DNA of 64,000 nucleotides from Pseudonocardia hierapolitana. Lineage in GTDB: Bacteria > Actinomycetota > Actinomycetes > Mycobacteriales > Pseudonocardiaceae. The stretch's first letter is position 1; each line of letters begins with the position of its first letter. The notes beneath the pieces are model-generated. The model was not told the DNA's origin. It saw only the letters and a list, made by a program, of their open reading frames with translations, and made no database searches. Positions 7,787 through 15,372 of this stretch are shown here, one piece after another. The stretch is taken from the NCBI RefSeq assembly GCF_007994075.1, contig NZ_VIWU01000001.1, positions 3,100,001 through 3,164,000 on the forward strand. Reading direction: 5' to 3'. The translations under genes and the position numbers were made by a program.

Positions 7787-9053
7787 CCCCGAGGTCCACG
7801 GGCAGGGTGTCGATCCCGAACACGAACGACAGCTTCCGGAACGGCAGCTCGGACGGCTCGGTGCCGAGGCGGATGTCGGGGAACCGCCGGACGAGCGCCG
7901 GGTAGGCGGCACGCAGCTCCATCCGGGCGAGCTCCGCGCCGATGCAGCGGTGCAGGCCGTGGCCGAAGGCGAGGTGGGGGCGGGTGGGGCGGCCGGGGTC
8001 GAACTCGTCCATTCCGCCGTCGCGGTTGGCCGCGCTGAGGGAGCACAGGACGATGTCGCCCTTCTCGATGGTGGCGCCGCCGATCTTCAGCCGGTGCCGG
8101 GCGAAACGCGGGAACGCGACCTGCACGACCGTGAGGTAGCGCAGCAGCTCGTCGACGAACGCGTCGACCGCCTCGTCGCTCTCCCCGATCGCATCCCGGC
8201 TCTCCGGGTGCCGCATGAGCACGATCGTGCCCAGCGCCAGCATGCTGGCGGTGGTCTCCAGCCCACCGGTGAGCAGCCCGTCGGCGAGACCCGCCAGCTC
8301 GTGGTCGGACAGGTCGTCGCCGTGCTCGCGCACGAGCCGGCCGAGCAGCCCGTCGCCGGGCTCGTCCCGCTGCTTCTGCACGATCTTGAGCAGGTACTCC
8401 ATGGACTCGGAGATCGCGCCGAGCGAGCCGGTGACCCCGCCGAGCAGGTCGAAGCGGGTGGTGGACAGGCGCTGGAACTCGGACCGGTCGGAGTAGGGCA
8501 CGCCGAGCAGTTCGCAGATCGTGAGCGACGGGATGGGCAGCGCGAAGGTCTGTACCAGGTCCACCCGCTCCCCCGCCGCGGCCGCGGCCTGCATGTCGTC
8601 CAGCTGACCTTCGACGATCGCCTCGATCCGAGGCGTGAGCCTCCGCAGCCGGTGGCCGGTGAACTCAGGCGTGAGCAGCTTGCGCAGCCGGGTGTGGTTG
8701 GGGGGGTCGGTGAACCCGAGGCCTCCCGGGTTCTGATCGGCGGTGATCCCGACCGTGCCGACGAGGTTGCTGAAGTCGTTGCTGAACGCGGGCGAGTTCG
8801 CGAGCACCGCCTTCGTCTCCTCGTACCCGGTGACCAGCCAGGCGCGCAGCCCGAACGGGAGCTTCATCCGGCTGACCGGCTCCACCGCGCGCCGCTCTGC
8901 GAGCTCGGCCACCGGGTCCAGCCCCTCGCGCTGCAGCGGCACGAGGGCCGAGTCCGGCAGGACCGACAGCAGAGCGTCCGTGCTGCCGGTGTGCCTGCGT
9001 CCCAGCCGCAGGCGGGCGAGAGCGGCGATGATGCGTGTGCGGGCCCCCCACAT
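7761..9053 (-). CDS. Cytochrome P450
   Basis: The 430-residue protein has the hallmarks of a soluble bacterial P450. The haem-binding loop FGHGLHRCIG carries Cys370 as the axial ligand. The I-helix oxygen-activation motif is GGLETTASM, and the K-helix ExxR is seen in DELLRYL. P450s insert one oxygen atom into a substrate using electrons from a ferredoxin; no ferredoxin gene is adjacent. I chose the ATG of MWGARTR because longer readings add no family sequence. It starts 11 bases after the stop of the hydrolase gene, so the two are probably co-transcribed. The substrate is unknown. Confidence 0.9.
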   Translation of the reverse strand: MWGARTRIIAALARLRLGRRHTGSTDALLSVLPDSALVPLQREGLDPVAELAERRAVEPVSRMKLPFGLRAWLVTGYEETKAVLANSPAFSNDFSNLVGTVGITADQNPGGLGFTDPPNHTRLRKLLTPEFTGHRLRRLTPRIEAIVEGQLDDMQAAAAAGERVDLVQTFALPIPSLTICELLGVPYSDRSEFQRLSTTRFDLLGGVTGSLGAISESMEYLLKIVQKQRDEPGDGLLGRLVREHGDDLSDHELAGLADGLLTGGLETTASMLALGTIVLMRHPESRDAIGESDEAVDAFVDELLRYLTVVQVAFPRFARHRLKIGGATIEKGDIVLCSLSAANRDGGMDEFDPGRPTRPHLAFGHGLHRCIGAELARMELRAAYPALVRRFPDIRLGTEPSELPFRKLSFVFGIDTLPVDLGVTAPRPTS

Positions 9054-9064
9054 GCGGCAGAACT

Positions 9065-9982
9065 CTATGCAGGTGAGCGCCCCTGATGGTGAGAGTGTGC
9101 TGAGATCGGTCGTCCACCGTCGGTGAAGAACATCCGAAATGCGCCGGCGAGCTCGTCCGGCGCCTCCTCGGCCATGTGGTGGCCGGACTCGATCGGCCCG
9201 CCGCTCAGATCGGTGGCCCAGCTCCGCCAGATCTCCAGCGGGTCGCCGTAGAGGTCCTCGAGGTCGTCGTGGCGGGACCACATGACCAGCAGCGGACAGG
9301 CCACCCGCCGCCCTGCGGCCCGGTCGGCCTCCTCGTGGGCGCGGTCGATGCCGAGCCCGGCCCGGTAGTCCTCGAGCATCGCCCGCACGGTCTCCGGGTT
9401 CCGGATCGCGCTGCGGAACTCGGCGAACGCCTCCTCGCCCATGTGCAGCGGGCTGCCGCCGTACCAGGCGTCGGGATCGGCGAGGATCGCGCGCTCCGGC
9501 TTCTCCGGCTGGGCGAAGAAGAACCAGTGCCACCACTCTCGCGCGAACCGGGCGTCGCACCGGGCGAGGTGCTCGGAGATCGGGATGCAGTCGAGGAGCG
9601 CGAGGCGCTCGACGGCGTCCGGGTGGTCGAGGGCGAGGCGCAGCGCGACGTAGCTGCCGCGGTCGTGGCCCGCCAACCCGAACCGGTCGTGGCCGAGCCC
9701 GCGCATCAGCCGGACGACGTCGCCCGCCATGGCGCGCTTGGAGTACGGCGCATGGTCCGCGGTGGTGGGTGGCTTCGACGAGCGCCCGTAGCCACGCAGG
9801 TCCGGCACCACGACGATGTGCCCCGCCGCCACCAGCTGCGGCGCCACGCGGTGCCAGGTGGCGCCGGTCCGCGGGTGGCCGTGCAGGAGCACGACCGCGG
9901 GCCCTGCGCCCCCGTGGCGCACGTACAGCTGCACGTCACCGACGTCGACGACGCCGGTGGTGAAGCCCTCGAAGAGCGACAT
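9065..9982 (-). CDS. Alpha/beta hydrolase of the haloacetate dehalogenase/epoxide hydrolase branch
   Basis: The 305-residue protein has the alpha/beta-hydrolase fold with HGHPRTG as the oxyanion region and the nucleophile Asp107 in LAGHDRGSYVA. His152-Trp153 (WWHWFF) sits where fluoroacetate dehalogenases have their halide-binding His-Trp. The family's second carboxylate-binding arginine, three residues after the HDR arginine, is a tyrosine here (Tyr111), so true fluoroacetate dehalogenase activity is doubtful. The ESGHHMAEE segment supplies the catalytic His. The start at MSLFEG avoids overlap with the divergent gene at 10023. It precedes the P450 gene in a likely two-gene unit. Confidence 0.8.
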   Translation of the reverse strand: MSLFEGFTTGVVDVGDVQLYVRHGGAGPAVVLLHGHPRTGATWHRVAPQLVAAGHIVVVPDLRGYGRSSKPPTTADHAPYSKRAMAGDVVRLMRGLGHDRFGLAGHDRGSYVALRLALDHPDAVERLALLDCIPISEHLARCDARFAREWWHWFFFAQPEKPERAILADPDAWYGGSPLHMGEEAFAEFRSAIRNPETVRAMLEDYRAGLGIDRAHEEADRAAGRRVACPLLVMWSRHDDLEDLYGDPLEIWRSWATDLSGGPIESGHHMAEEAPDELAGAFRMFFTDGGRPISAHSHHQGRSPA

Positions 9983-10022
9983 CCCTGCATGCTCGGCCGG
10001 CTTGGCTACGCTCGCAAACGCG

Positions 10023-10622
10023 ATGTCGAACCCGACGGACACCCAGGACGCCGTGCTGGCCCTGATGTCGGCCCGCGCCGGGCACTTCCCGCTGGAGTCG
10101 GGTCACCACGGCGAGCTGTGGCTGGAACTGGACGCGCTGTTCTGGGAGCCCGCGGCCCTCGAGCCCTTCGCGAACCGGCTGGCGGAGCTGATCCGGCCGC
10201 ACGCGCCGGACGTCGTGTGCGGCCCGCTCGTCGGCGGCGCGTACCTCGGCCAGGTCGTCGCCACCCGGCTCGGGGTGCGGTTCTGCCACACGGAACGGAC
10301 CTCGGCCGGCGACGGCGGCCTGTACGCGGCGACCTACGAGCTCCCCCGCGCGCTGGACGCCCGGCTCGCCGGCCTGCGGGTGGCGGTCGTCGACGACGTG
10401 GTGAACGCCGGGTCGGCCGTACGTGCCACCCTCGCCGCGCTCACGCGGGCCGATGCGCGGCCGGTGGCGCTCGGGGCGCTGCTCGCGCTCGGCACCACGC
10501 CTGCGGCGGTGGCCGCATCGGCCGGCCTGCCGCTCGAGACGGTCGCCACCCGGCGGAACGAGATCTTCGAGCCGGAGCACTGCCCGCTGTGCGTAAAGGG
10601 AGAGCCCCTCCAGCGACCCTGA
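10023..10622 (+). CDS. Orotate phosphoribosyltransferase-like protein
   Basis: This 199-residue type I phosphoribosyltransferase carries the PRPP-binding motif VAVVDDVVNAGSA. The substrate hood includes VVCGPLVGGAYLGQ. It resembles PyrE, which makes OMP from orotate and PRPP, but the C-terminus ends in an unusual Cys-containing EHCPLCVKGEP that is not part of classical PyrE. Such proteins in actinobacteria are often PyrE paralogues of unproven substrate. A nucleotidyltransferase gene follows after 15 bases. The start is the ATG at 10023, which leaves about 40 bases to the divergent hydrolase gene for a shared promoter. Confidence 0.75.
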   Translation: MSNPTDTQDAVLALMSARAGHFPLESGHHGELWLELDALFWEPAALEPFANRLAELIRPHAPDVVCGPLVGGAYLGQVVATRLGVRFCHTERTSAGDGGLYAATYELPRALDARLAGLRVAVVDDVVNAGSAVRATLAALTRADARPVALGALLALGTTPAAVAASAGLPLETVATRRNEIFEPEHCPLCVKGEPLQRP

Positions 10623-10637
10623 GGGGATCATCGGGCC

Positions 10638-11399
10638 ATGGCAGTCCTCGACGCGATCGTTCCCGAGCTCGTCACCCTCCCCGGGGTCGTCGCGGTGGTG
10701 CTCGGTGGGAGCCGCGCGCGCGGCACGGACCGCCCGGACAGCGACTGGGACATCGGGCTCTACTACCGCGGCGGCTTCGACGCCGGGCTCATCGCGGGCC
10801 TCGGCTTCCCCGGGCACGTCGCGCACCCCGGGGAGTGGGGCCGGATCGTCAACGGCGGGGCGTGGCTGTCGGTCGAGGGCGAGCCGGTGGACGTGCTGCT
10901 GCGCGACCTCGACGTCATCGAGGGGTGGTGGGCGGACGCGCAGGCAGGCCACTTCGAGATCGACAACGTCGAGGGCCACATCGCCGGTCTGCCCACCTAC
11001 ACCCCGGTCGGCGAGCTCGCGATCTCCCGGGTCCTGCACGGCAGGCTGCCGCAGGTGACCTACCCGGACGCGCTGCGGACGGCGGCGGGCAGGCGGTGGC
11101 GCTGGGGCGGCGGCTTCTCGCTCACGTACGCCGAGAAGTACGCGAGGCGTGGGGACGTCGCCCTCGCCGCGGGGATGATGGCGCGGGCCACCGCGCAGAC
11201 CGCGCACGGCGTACTGGCCGAGCGCGGCGAGTGGGTGCTGAACGAGAAGGGCATCGTCGACGCCGCCGGCCTCGCCGCGGCCCACGAGATCATCGGAACG
11301 AGCGCCCGCGATCCGGAAGGGGCGGTGCGCGAGGTGCGTGAGCTCCTGTCCCCTCCTCGGCTGGACGAACTGAGCGCCCGTACGGCCGGTGCCCCGTAG
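10638..11399 (+). CDS. Nucleotidyltransferase-domain protein (aminoglycoside adenylyltransferase-like fold)
   Basis: The 253-residue protein begins with a Pol-beta type nucleotidyltransferase domain. The motif is GGSRARGTDRPDSDWDIG at about 23-40, with the two aspartates that bind metal and nucleotide, and a third carboxylate is likely in GEPVDVLLRDLD. The C-terminal half is helical, as in aminoglycoside adenylyltransferases and related kanamycin nucleotidyltransferase-like proteins. Activity on an antibiotic is not shown by sequence alone. It sits 15 bases after the phosphoribosyltransferase gene, so the two may act on the same nucleotide-like substrate. The 3' half overlaps a reading on the other strand. 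Confidence 0.75.
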   Translation: MAVLDAIVPELVTLPGVVAVVLGGSRARGTDRPDSDWDIGLYYRGGFDAGLIAGLGFPGHVAHPGEWGRIVNGGAWLSVEGEPVDVLLRDLDVIEGWWADAQAGHFEIDNVEGHIAGLPTYTPVGELAISRVLHGRLPQVTYPDALRTAAGRRWRWGGGFSLTYAEKYARRGDVALAAGMMARATAQTAHGVLAERGEWVLNEKGIVDAAGLAAAHEIIGTSARDPEGAVREVRELLSPPRLDELSARTAGAP

Positions 11400-11875
11400 G
11401 GGCTAGTGCCAGCTCCTCCCCCCACGTACACGCGGTCCGGCGCGACGGCGGCGATCTCGCCGAGAACGTCGTCGATGCGCAGGGGGAGCGTGACGCTCAT
11501 GATGTGCATGGAACCGCCGAACAGCGCCCGGTCGAGCCGCGTGACGACGCCCTCCCGCCTTGCCGACGCAGCGCCATCCTGCACGTCGACGCCGATCCAG
11601 CTCTGCCCGACGCCGCCCCGGTGTTCGTACACCCCGTCGATCTCCGCCCACGGCAGGAACGTGGTGCCGGTCAGCGAGGTCGCGTCGCTGATCCCGCGTT
11701 CGTCCAGCACGAGCACGGGGCGACCGGAGAGCATCTTCCAGAGGAAGAGCACGGTGCCCGGGGCGAAGAGCCCACTCACGAGGACCAACAGGCCGCGGCG
11801 CACGCGGCTCGGATACATCCTGACGCGACGCACCGGCGAGCCTTCCCGCACGACTCGGTCGCCAATGATCGACAC
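11060..11875 (-). CDS. STM3941-like small membrane-anchored protein with an abnormal C-terminal extension
   Basis: The first 150 or so residues look like a real protein: one or two membrane segments (GLLVLVSGLFAPGTVLFLW), then DERGISDATSLTGTTFLPWAEIDGVYE, the typical PH-like segment of STM3941-family proteins. The expected stop is absent near 11400. The frame runs another 110 residues antisense through the nucleotidyltransferase gene, giving Ser/Arg-rich sequence that is clearly shadow coding. Either the original stop was lost by mutation or frameshift, or the protein tolerates the tail. The GTG start at 11875 is tentative; ATG at 11818 is an alternative. No function is known. Confidence 0.55.
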   Translation of the reverse strand: MSIIGDRVVREGSPVRRVRMYPSRVRRGLLVLVSGLFAPGTVLFLWKMLSGRPVLVLDERGISDATSLTGTTFLPWAEIDGVYEHRGGVGQSWIGVDVQDGAASARREGVVTRLDRALFGGSMHIMSVTLPLRIDDVLGEIAAVAPDRVYVGGGAGTSPYGAPAVRALSSSSRGGDRSSRTSRTAPSGSRALVPMISWAAARPAASTMPFSFSTHSPRSASTPCAVCAVARAIIPAARATSPRLAYFSAYVSEKPPPQRHRLPAAVRSASG

Positions 11876-11999
11876 GACCTGAAGCCAACGGGCATCCGTG
11901 GGAGGTCCCCGTCACGGTGGCTCGCCGATGCAGGAGGGCCGGAGGTCCTCGATGGGCCAGGGGGAACATCGTCCGAGCGGATGCAGCCGGAGGTGAGGG

Positions 12000-12698
12000 C
12001 TACCCGCCGGTCGGCGCGGGTTCGTGAGGTGTACGACCGGTCAGTGCGGCCGCGGTCATCGCGACGTGCCGGGCCAGTAGCTCGGCCGCGGTGTCGGCGT
12101 CGCGGGCCAGCGCCGCCTCCTCCAGGCGCCGGTGTTCCTCGAAGCCGTCCCGGTCGGGGTTGCGGTGGGTCGACCAGCGGCGGGCCAGCTCGCTCGCGGT
12201 CCACGTGCGGTCGAAGGCCTCCAGCAGGACGGAGTTTCCGCAACCCTCCAGCAGGGTGCGGTGGAAGACCCGGTGGGCTTCCGACCACGCGCTGCTGTAG
12301 TGCTCGCCCTCCTCCGGCACGTACACGGGGGTGCGGGTCAGACGGTGGTGGGCGGCTCGCACGCGGGCCTCCCAGTCGACGTCGCCGCGCTCGATGGACA
12401 TGCGCAGCACGACCGGTTCGATGGCCTGGCGGGCCTCCGCGATCTCCTGCCAGCGGCGATCGGAGAAGGCCGCGACGGCGAAGCCCCGGTTGGGCAGTCG
12501 GTCGGCGATGCCGTCGCCGACCACCCGCACGAGCGCCTCGCGCACGACGGCCAGGCTCACGCCCCGTTCCTTGGCGAGGTCCTGCGGCTTGAGGGCGGCA
12601 CCGGGCGCGTACTCGCCGCGCATGATCGCGTCCCGCAGGTGTGCGTAGACCTGCTCGGAGAGCATCTGCTTCCCCGATGTGTCGGACGTCGGCGCCAT
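12000..12698 (-). CDS. GntR family transcriptional regulator (FadR-type C-terminal domain)
   Basis: The 232-residue protein has an N-terminal winged helix (YAHLRDAIMRGEYAPGAAL, then GVSLAVVREAL as the recognition helix) and an all-helical FCD ligand-binding domain with metal-type His/Asp residues (ARQAIEP, HRVFHRTLLEG, EHRRLEEAA). Such regulators bind palindromic operators as dimers and are released by small acids. A palindrome lies between it and the divergent YbhB-like gene, 21 bases from this start. Autoregulation and control of the neighbour are therefore likely. Confidence 0.88.
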   Translation of the reverse strand: MAPTSDTSGKQMLSEQVYAHLRDAIMRGEYAPGAALKPQDLAKERGVSLAVVREALVRVVGDGIADRLPNRGFAVAAFSDRRWQEIAEARQAIEPVVLRMSIERGDVDWEARVRAAHHRLTRTPVYVPEEGEHYSSAWSEAHRVFHRTLLEGCGNSVLLEAFDRTWTASELARRWSTHRNPDRDGFEEHRRLEEAALARDADTAAELLARHVAMTAAALTGRTPHEPAPTGG

Positions 12699-12718
12699 GC
12701 CACGAGCATAGACGATCC

Positions 12719-12740
12719 CACAGATAATCGATGATCTGTG
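12719..12740. promoter_or_regulatory. GntR operator palindrome CACAGAT-N8-ATCTGTG
   Basis: A perfect 7-bp inverted repeat with an 8-base AT-rich centre lies between the divergent GntR and YbhB-like genes. A -10-like TATGGT (12742-12747) begins two bases after it, so the palindrome covers the -35 and spacer region of the rightward promoter. This is the expected placement for repression by the adjacent GntR protein. The binding assignment is inferred from position and symmetry. Confidence 0.7.
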
Positions 12741-12786
12741 CTATGGTCGATTGGACGTCACAACACAGCTCGAGAGGATCGACGCG

Positions 12787-13326
12787 ATGAGCGCCAACGA
12801 CCCCTTCGCCCGCCACCCGGAGGTGGCCTCCTTCACCGTCACCAGCACCACCATCAGCGACGGTGCCGCTTGGTCGCCCGAGCAGTACTCCGATATCTTC
12901 GGCGTCCCGGGCGGGAAGGACATCTCCCCGCAGCTGTCCTGGCACGGCGCCCCGGACGGCACCAAGAGCTACGTCGTCACGGTCTACGACCCCGACGCCC
13001 CCACCGGGTCCGGCTTCTGGCACTGGGCGGTCGTCGACATCCCGGCCACCGTCACCGAGCTGCCCGAGGGCGCGGGCGACGACACCGGCTCGGGCCTGCC
13101 CGCGGGCGCCTTCCAGCTGCGCAACGACGCAGGCGCGGCCCACTTCATCGGCGCCGCCCCGCCGGCCGGGCACGGGCCTCACCGCTACTTCGTCGTGGTG
13201 CACGCCCTCGACGTCGAGTCCATCGGCGTGCAGGCCGACGCCACCCCGGCCGTCCTCGGCTTCACCATGTTCGGACACACCCTCGGCCGCGCCGTTCTGA
13301 TCGCCACCGGCGAGACCCCGGCCTGA
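12787..13326 (+). CDS. YbhB/YbcL family Raf kinase inhibitor-like protein
   Basis: The 179-residue protein belongs to the bacterial PEBP (phosphatidylethanolamine-binding protein) family. It shows SPQLSWHGAPDGTKSYVVTVYDPDAP, which forms the anion-binding pocket, and later GFWHWAVVDIP and GPHRYFVVVHALD. The biochemical role of the bacterial members is unsettled. I chose the ATG at 12787 because GAGAGGA lies just upstream; an ATG at 12751 would add 12 residues that are not family-like. It is divergent from a GntR regulator whose probable operator covers its promoter. Confidence 0.85.
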   Translation: MSANDPFARHPEVASFTVTSTTISDGAAWSPEQYSDIFGVPGGKDISPQLSWHGAPDGTKSYVVTVYDPDAPTGSGFWHWAVVDIPATVTELPEGAGDDTGSGLPAGAFQLRNDAGAAHFIGAAPPAGHGPHRYFVVVHALDVESIGVQADATPAVLGFTMFGHTLGRAVLIATGETPA

Positions 13327-13463
13327 GGAACAGCTCGTCGGGACTCGCCCCGACGGCGTGCTCCCTCGCCGGAGTTCATGTCGCCCGCTCGCTGCACGGC
13401 GCCGCCGGCGCTGGTCAGGGACCACCGCCGGCCGCTTGACCAGACGAAATACCACCACAACGG

Positions 13464-13502
13464 CGAACGCCGGGCACTCCCTCGCGGGAGGCCCGGCGTT
13501 CG
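13464..13502. terminator. Strong hairpin terminator between YbhB-like gene and tRNA-Ser
   Basis: CGAACGCCGGGC (13464-13475) pairs perfectly with GCCCGGCGTTCG (13491-13502). Inside, CTCCC pairs with GGGAG around a TCGC loop, so the whole makes a 17-bp stem with one bulged A. It lies 13 bases beyond the tRNA 3' end and can end transcription from both sides. Confidence 0.75.
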
Positions 13503-13514
13503 GCCTGTTCAGGC

Positions 13515-13602
13515 TGGCGGTAGCGGTGGGATTTGAACCCACGGAGGCTTGCACCTCACGCGCTTTCGAGGCGCGCTCCTTCGGCCGCTCGGACACGCTA
13601 CC
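13515..13602 (-). tRNA. tRNA-Ser (anticodon CGA)
   Basis: Read on the minus strand, the acceptor stem is GGTAGCG/CGCTACC with discriminator G and an encoded CCA at 13515-13517. The anticodon loop is CTCGAAA, giving anticodon CGA, which reads UCG serine codons. A long variable arm (TGAGGTGCAAGCCTC region), typical of serine tRNAs, precedes the T arm with GTGGG-TTCAAAT-CCCAC. Confidence 0.95.
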
Positions 13603-13669
13603 GCCGAAGAGCTTACAAGGTGCCCCACCGGCGTTTCGCCCCGCCCGCGGGACACGGCAGAATCCAGCG

Positions 13670-14527
13670 GTGATCTCCTCGTCCGCGGTCCGGCGTGTGC
13701 TCGCGGTCGCCGCTCTCGTCCTCGCCGCCGCCTGCGCACCCGAGCCCGCCGCACCCCCGGCGGCGGGCGCACCGTCCTGCGAGCCCGGCGCACTGCCGAC
13801 CCTCACGTCCGGCACGCTCACGTTCGGCACCGACCAGCCCGTCTACCCGCCGTGGTACCTCGACGACGACCCGGCGTCCGGCCGTGGCTTCGAGGGCGCC
13901 GTGGCGTACGCGATCGCCGACGGGCTCGGCTACCCGCGGGAGAAGGTCACCTGGGTGCGCGTGCCGTTCAACGCGTCCATCCAGCCGGGGCCGAAGTCCT
14001 ACGACCTGAACCTCACCGAGTTCTCGATCACCGCGGAGCGGGCGCAGGCCGTGGACTTCTCCGCGCCCTACTACGACGTGAAGCAGGCGGTGGTCGCGAT
14101 GCAGACCGGCGCGGCCGCCGCTGCCGGCTCGATCGCCGACCTGAAGGGCCTGCGGCTCGGCGCACAGGTGGGCACCACCAGCTACCAGGCGATCCTCGAC
14201 CAGATCGCCCCCACAGGCGAGCCCGCGGTGTTCAACACGAACGACGACGCGAAGCTCGCCCTGTCCAACGGCCAGGTCGACGCGATCGTGGTGGACCTGC
14301 CCACCGCCTTCTACATCACCTCGGCCGAGCTGGAGGGGGCGAAGATCGTCGGGCAGCTCCCGTTGGGCAGCGGCACGCCGGAGCAGTTCGGCGCCGTGCT
14401 GGACAAGGACAGCCCGCTCACGGCGTGCGTCTCGGCCGTGGTCGAGAAGCTCCGCGGCGACGGCACGCTCGCCGCGCTGGAGGACCAGTGGCTCGCGTCG
14501 GCGGAGACCGCCCCGGAACTGCGGTGA
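13670..14527 (+). CDS. Polar amino acid ABC transporter substrate-binding lipoprotein
   Basis: The 285-residue protein has a lipoprotein signal (VAALVLAAAC) and the periplasmic-binding fold of family 3 solute receptors: TFGTDQPVYPPWYLD, then GRGFEGAVAYAIADGLGY and later VDAIVVDLPTAFY. Such receptors capture amino acids outside the membrane and deliver them to the permease. The GTG start is preferred because the upstream reading crosses the tRNA region. The stop overlaps the permease start by GTGA, so the three genes here form one operon. Specificity is unknown. Confidence 0.88.
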   Translation: MISSSAVRRVLAVAALVLAAACAPEPAAPPAAGAPSCEPGALPTLTSGTLTFGTDQPVYPPWYLDDDPASGRGFEGAVAYAIADGLGYPREKVTWVRVPFNASIQPGPKSYDLNLTEFSITAERAQAVDFSAPYYDVKQAVVAMQTGAAAAAGSIADLKGLRLGAQVGTTSYQAILDQIAPTGEPAVFNTNDDAKLALSNGQVDAIVVDLPTAFYITSAELEGAKIVGQLPLGSGTPEQFGAVLDKDSPLTACVSAVVEKLRGDGTLAALEDQWLASAETAPELR

Positions 14528-15372
14528 CCCTGCTGCAACCGGCAGCGAGCCCGCTGGCGCAGGAACGGCTGGCGTACCGCCGGTTGCGGGCCCGGCGCTC
14601 CACCCTGGTGGCCCTGGGCTCCACCGTGCTGTTCGCGGTGGTGCTCGCGGTCGGGGTGACGAGCGCTCCCGGCTGGCCGCGCGTCCAGGAGACGTTCCTC
14701 GACCTGCGGGTCGGCTGGGAGTCGCTGCCGGCCGTCGCGGCGGGGCTGTGGCTGAACGTGCGGGTGCTCGTGGTCGCCGAGCTCGGCGTCCTCGTGCTCG
14801 GGCTGCTGATCGCGGTGCTGCGCACGCTGCGCGGCCCGGTGTTCTTCCCGCTGCGGGCGCTGGCCACCGGCTACGTCGACCTGTTCCGCGGCGTGCCGCT
14901 GCTCATCGCGCTCTACCTGATCGGCTTCGGGCTGCCCGCGTTGCGGCTGCAGGGCATCCCGACCGACACCGCGGTGCTCGGCACCATCACGCTGATCCTG
15001 ATCTACTCCGCGTACGTGGCCGAGGTGTTCCGGGCGGGAATCGAGTCGGTGCACCCGTCGCAGCGCGCCGCCGCCCGCTCCCTCGGCCTGACCCACCGCC
15101 AGTCGATGCGGCTGGTGATCCTCCCGCAGGCGGTGCGGCGGGTGCTGCCACCGCTGCTCAACGACTTCGTGGCCCTGCAGAAGGACGTCGGGCTCATCTC
15201 CGTGCTCGGCGCCGTGGACGCGATCCGGGCGGCCCAGATCGCGTCGGCGCGCACGTTCGACTTCACGCCGTACGTCGTGGCGGCGCTGCTCTTCGTGCTG
15301 CTCGCGGTGCCCACCGGCCGGATCGCCGACGCCGTTGCGGCGCGGGCGACCAGGCGGCAGGGGCTCGCATGA
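14524..15372 (+). CDS. Polar amino acid ABC transporter permease (HisM type)
   Basis: This is a 282-residue membrane protein with several helices and the conserved ATPase-contact (EAA) loop VFRAGIESVHPSQRAAARSLG, followed by LVILPQAVRRVLPPLLNDF. It forms the channel of the importer with the neighbouring ATPase. One permease gene is present, so a homodimer is probable. It overlaps both neighbours by 4 bases (GTGA upstream, ATGA downstream), which indicates translational coupling. Confidence 0.9.
   Translation: MTLLQPAASPLAQERLAYRRLRARRSTLVALGSTVLFAVVLAVGVTSAPGWPRVQETFLDLRVGWESLPAVAAGLWLNVRVLVVAELGVLVLGLLIAVLRTLRGPVFFPLRALATGYVDLFRGVPLLIALYLIGFGLPALRLQGIPTDTAVLGTITLILIYSAYVAEVFRAGIESVHPSQRAAARSLGLTHRQSMRLVILPQAVRRVLPPLLNDFVALQKDVGLISVLGAVDAIRAAQIASARTFDFTPYVVAALLFVLLAVPTGRIADAVAARATRRQGLA

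Noticed and set aside
9176..11341. A 721-codon plus-strand frame over the hydrolase, phosphoribosyltransferase and nucleotidyltransferase genes
   Set aside because: The sequence is shadow coding of three real genes in other frames or on the other strand.
13440..13520. tRNA-Ser as an attachment site of an integrative element
   Set aside because: There is no integrase gene beside it and no repeated tRNA 3' end was seen nearby. The integrase remnant is over 12 kb away.
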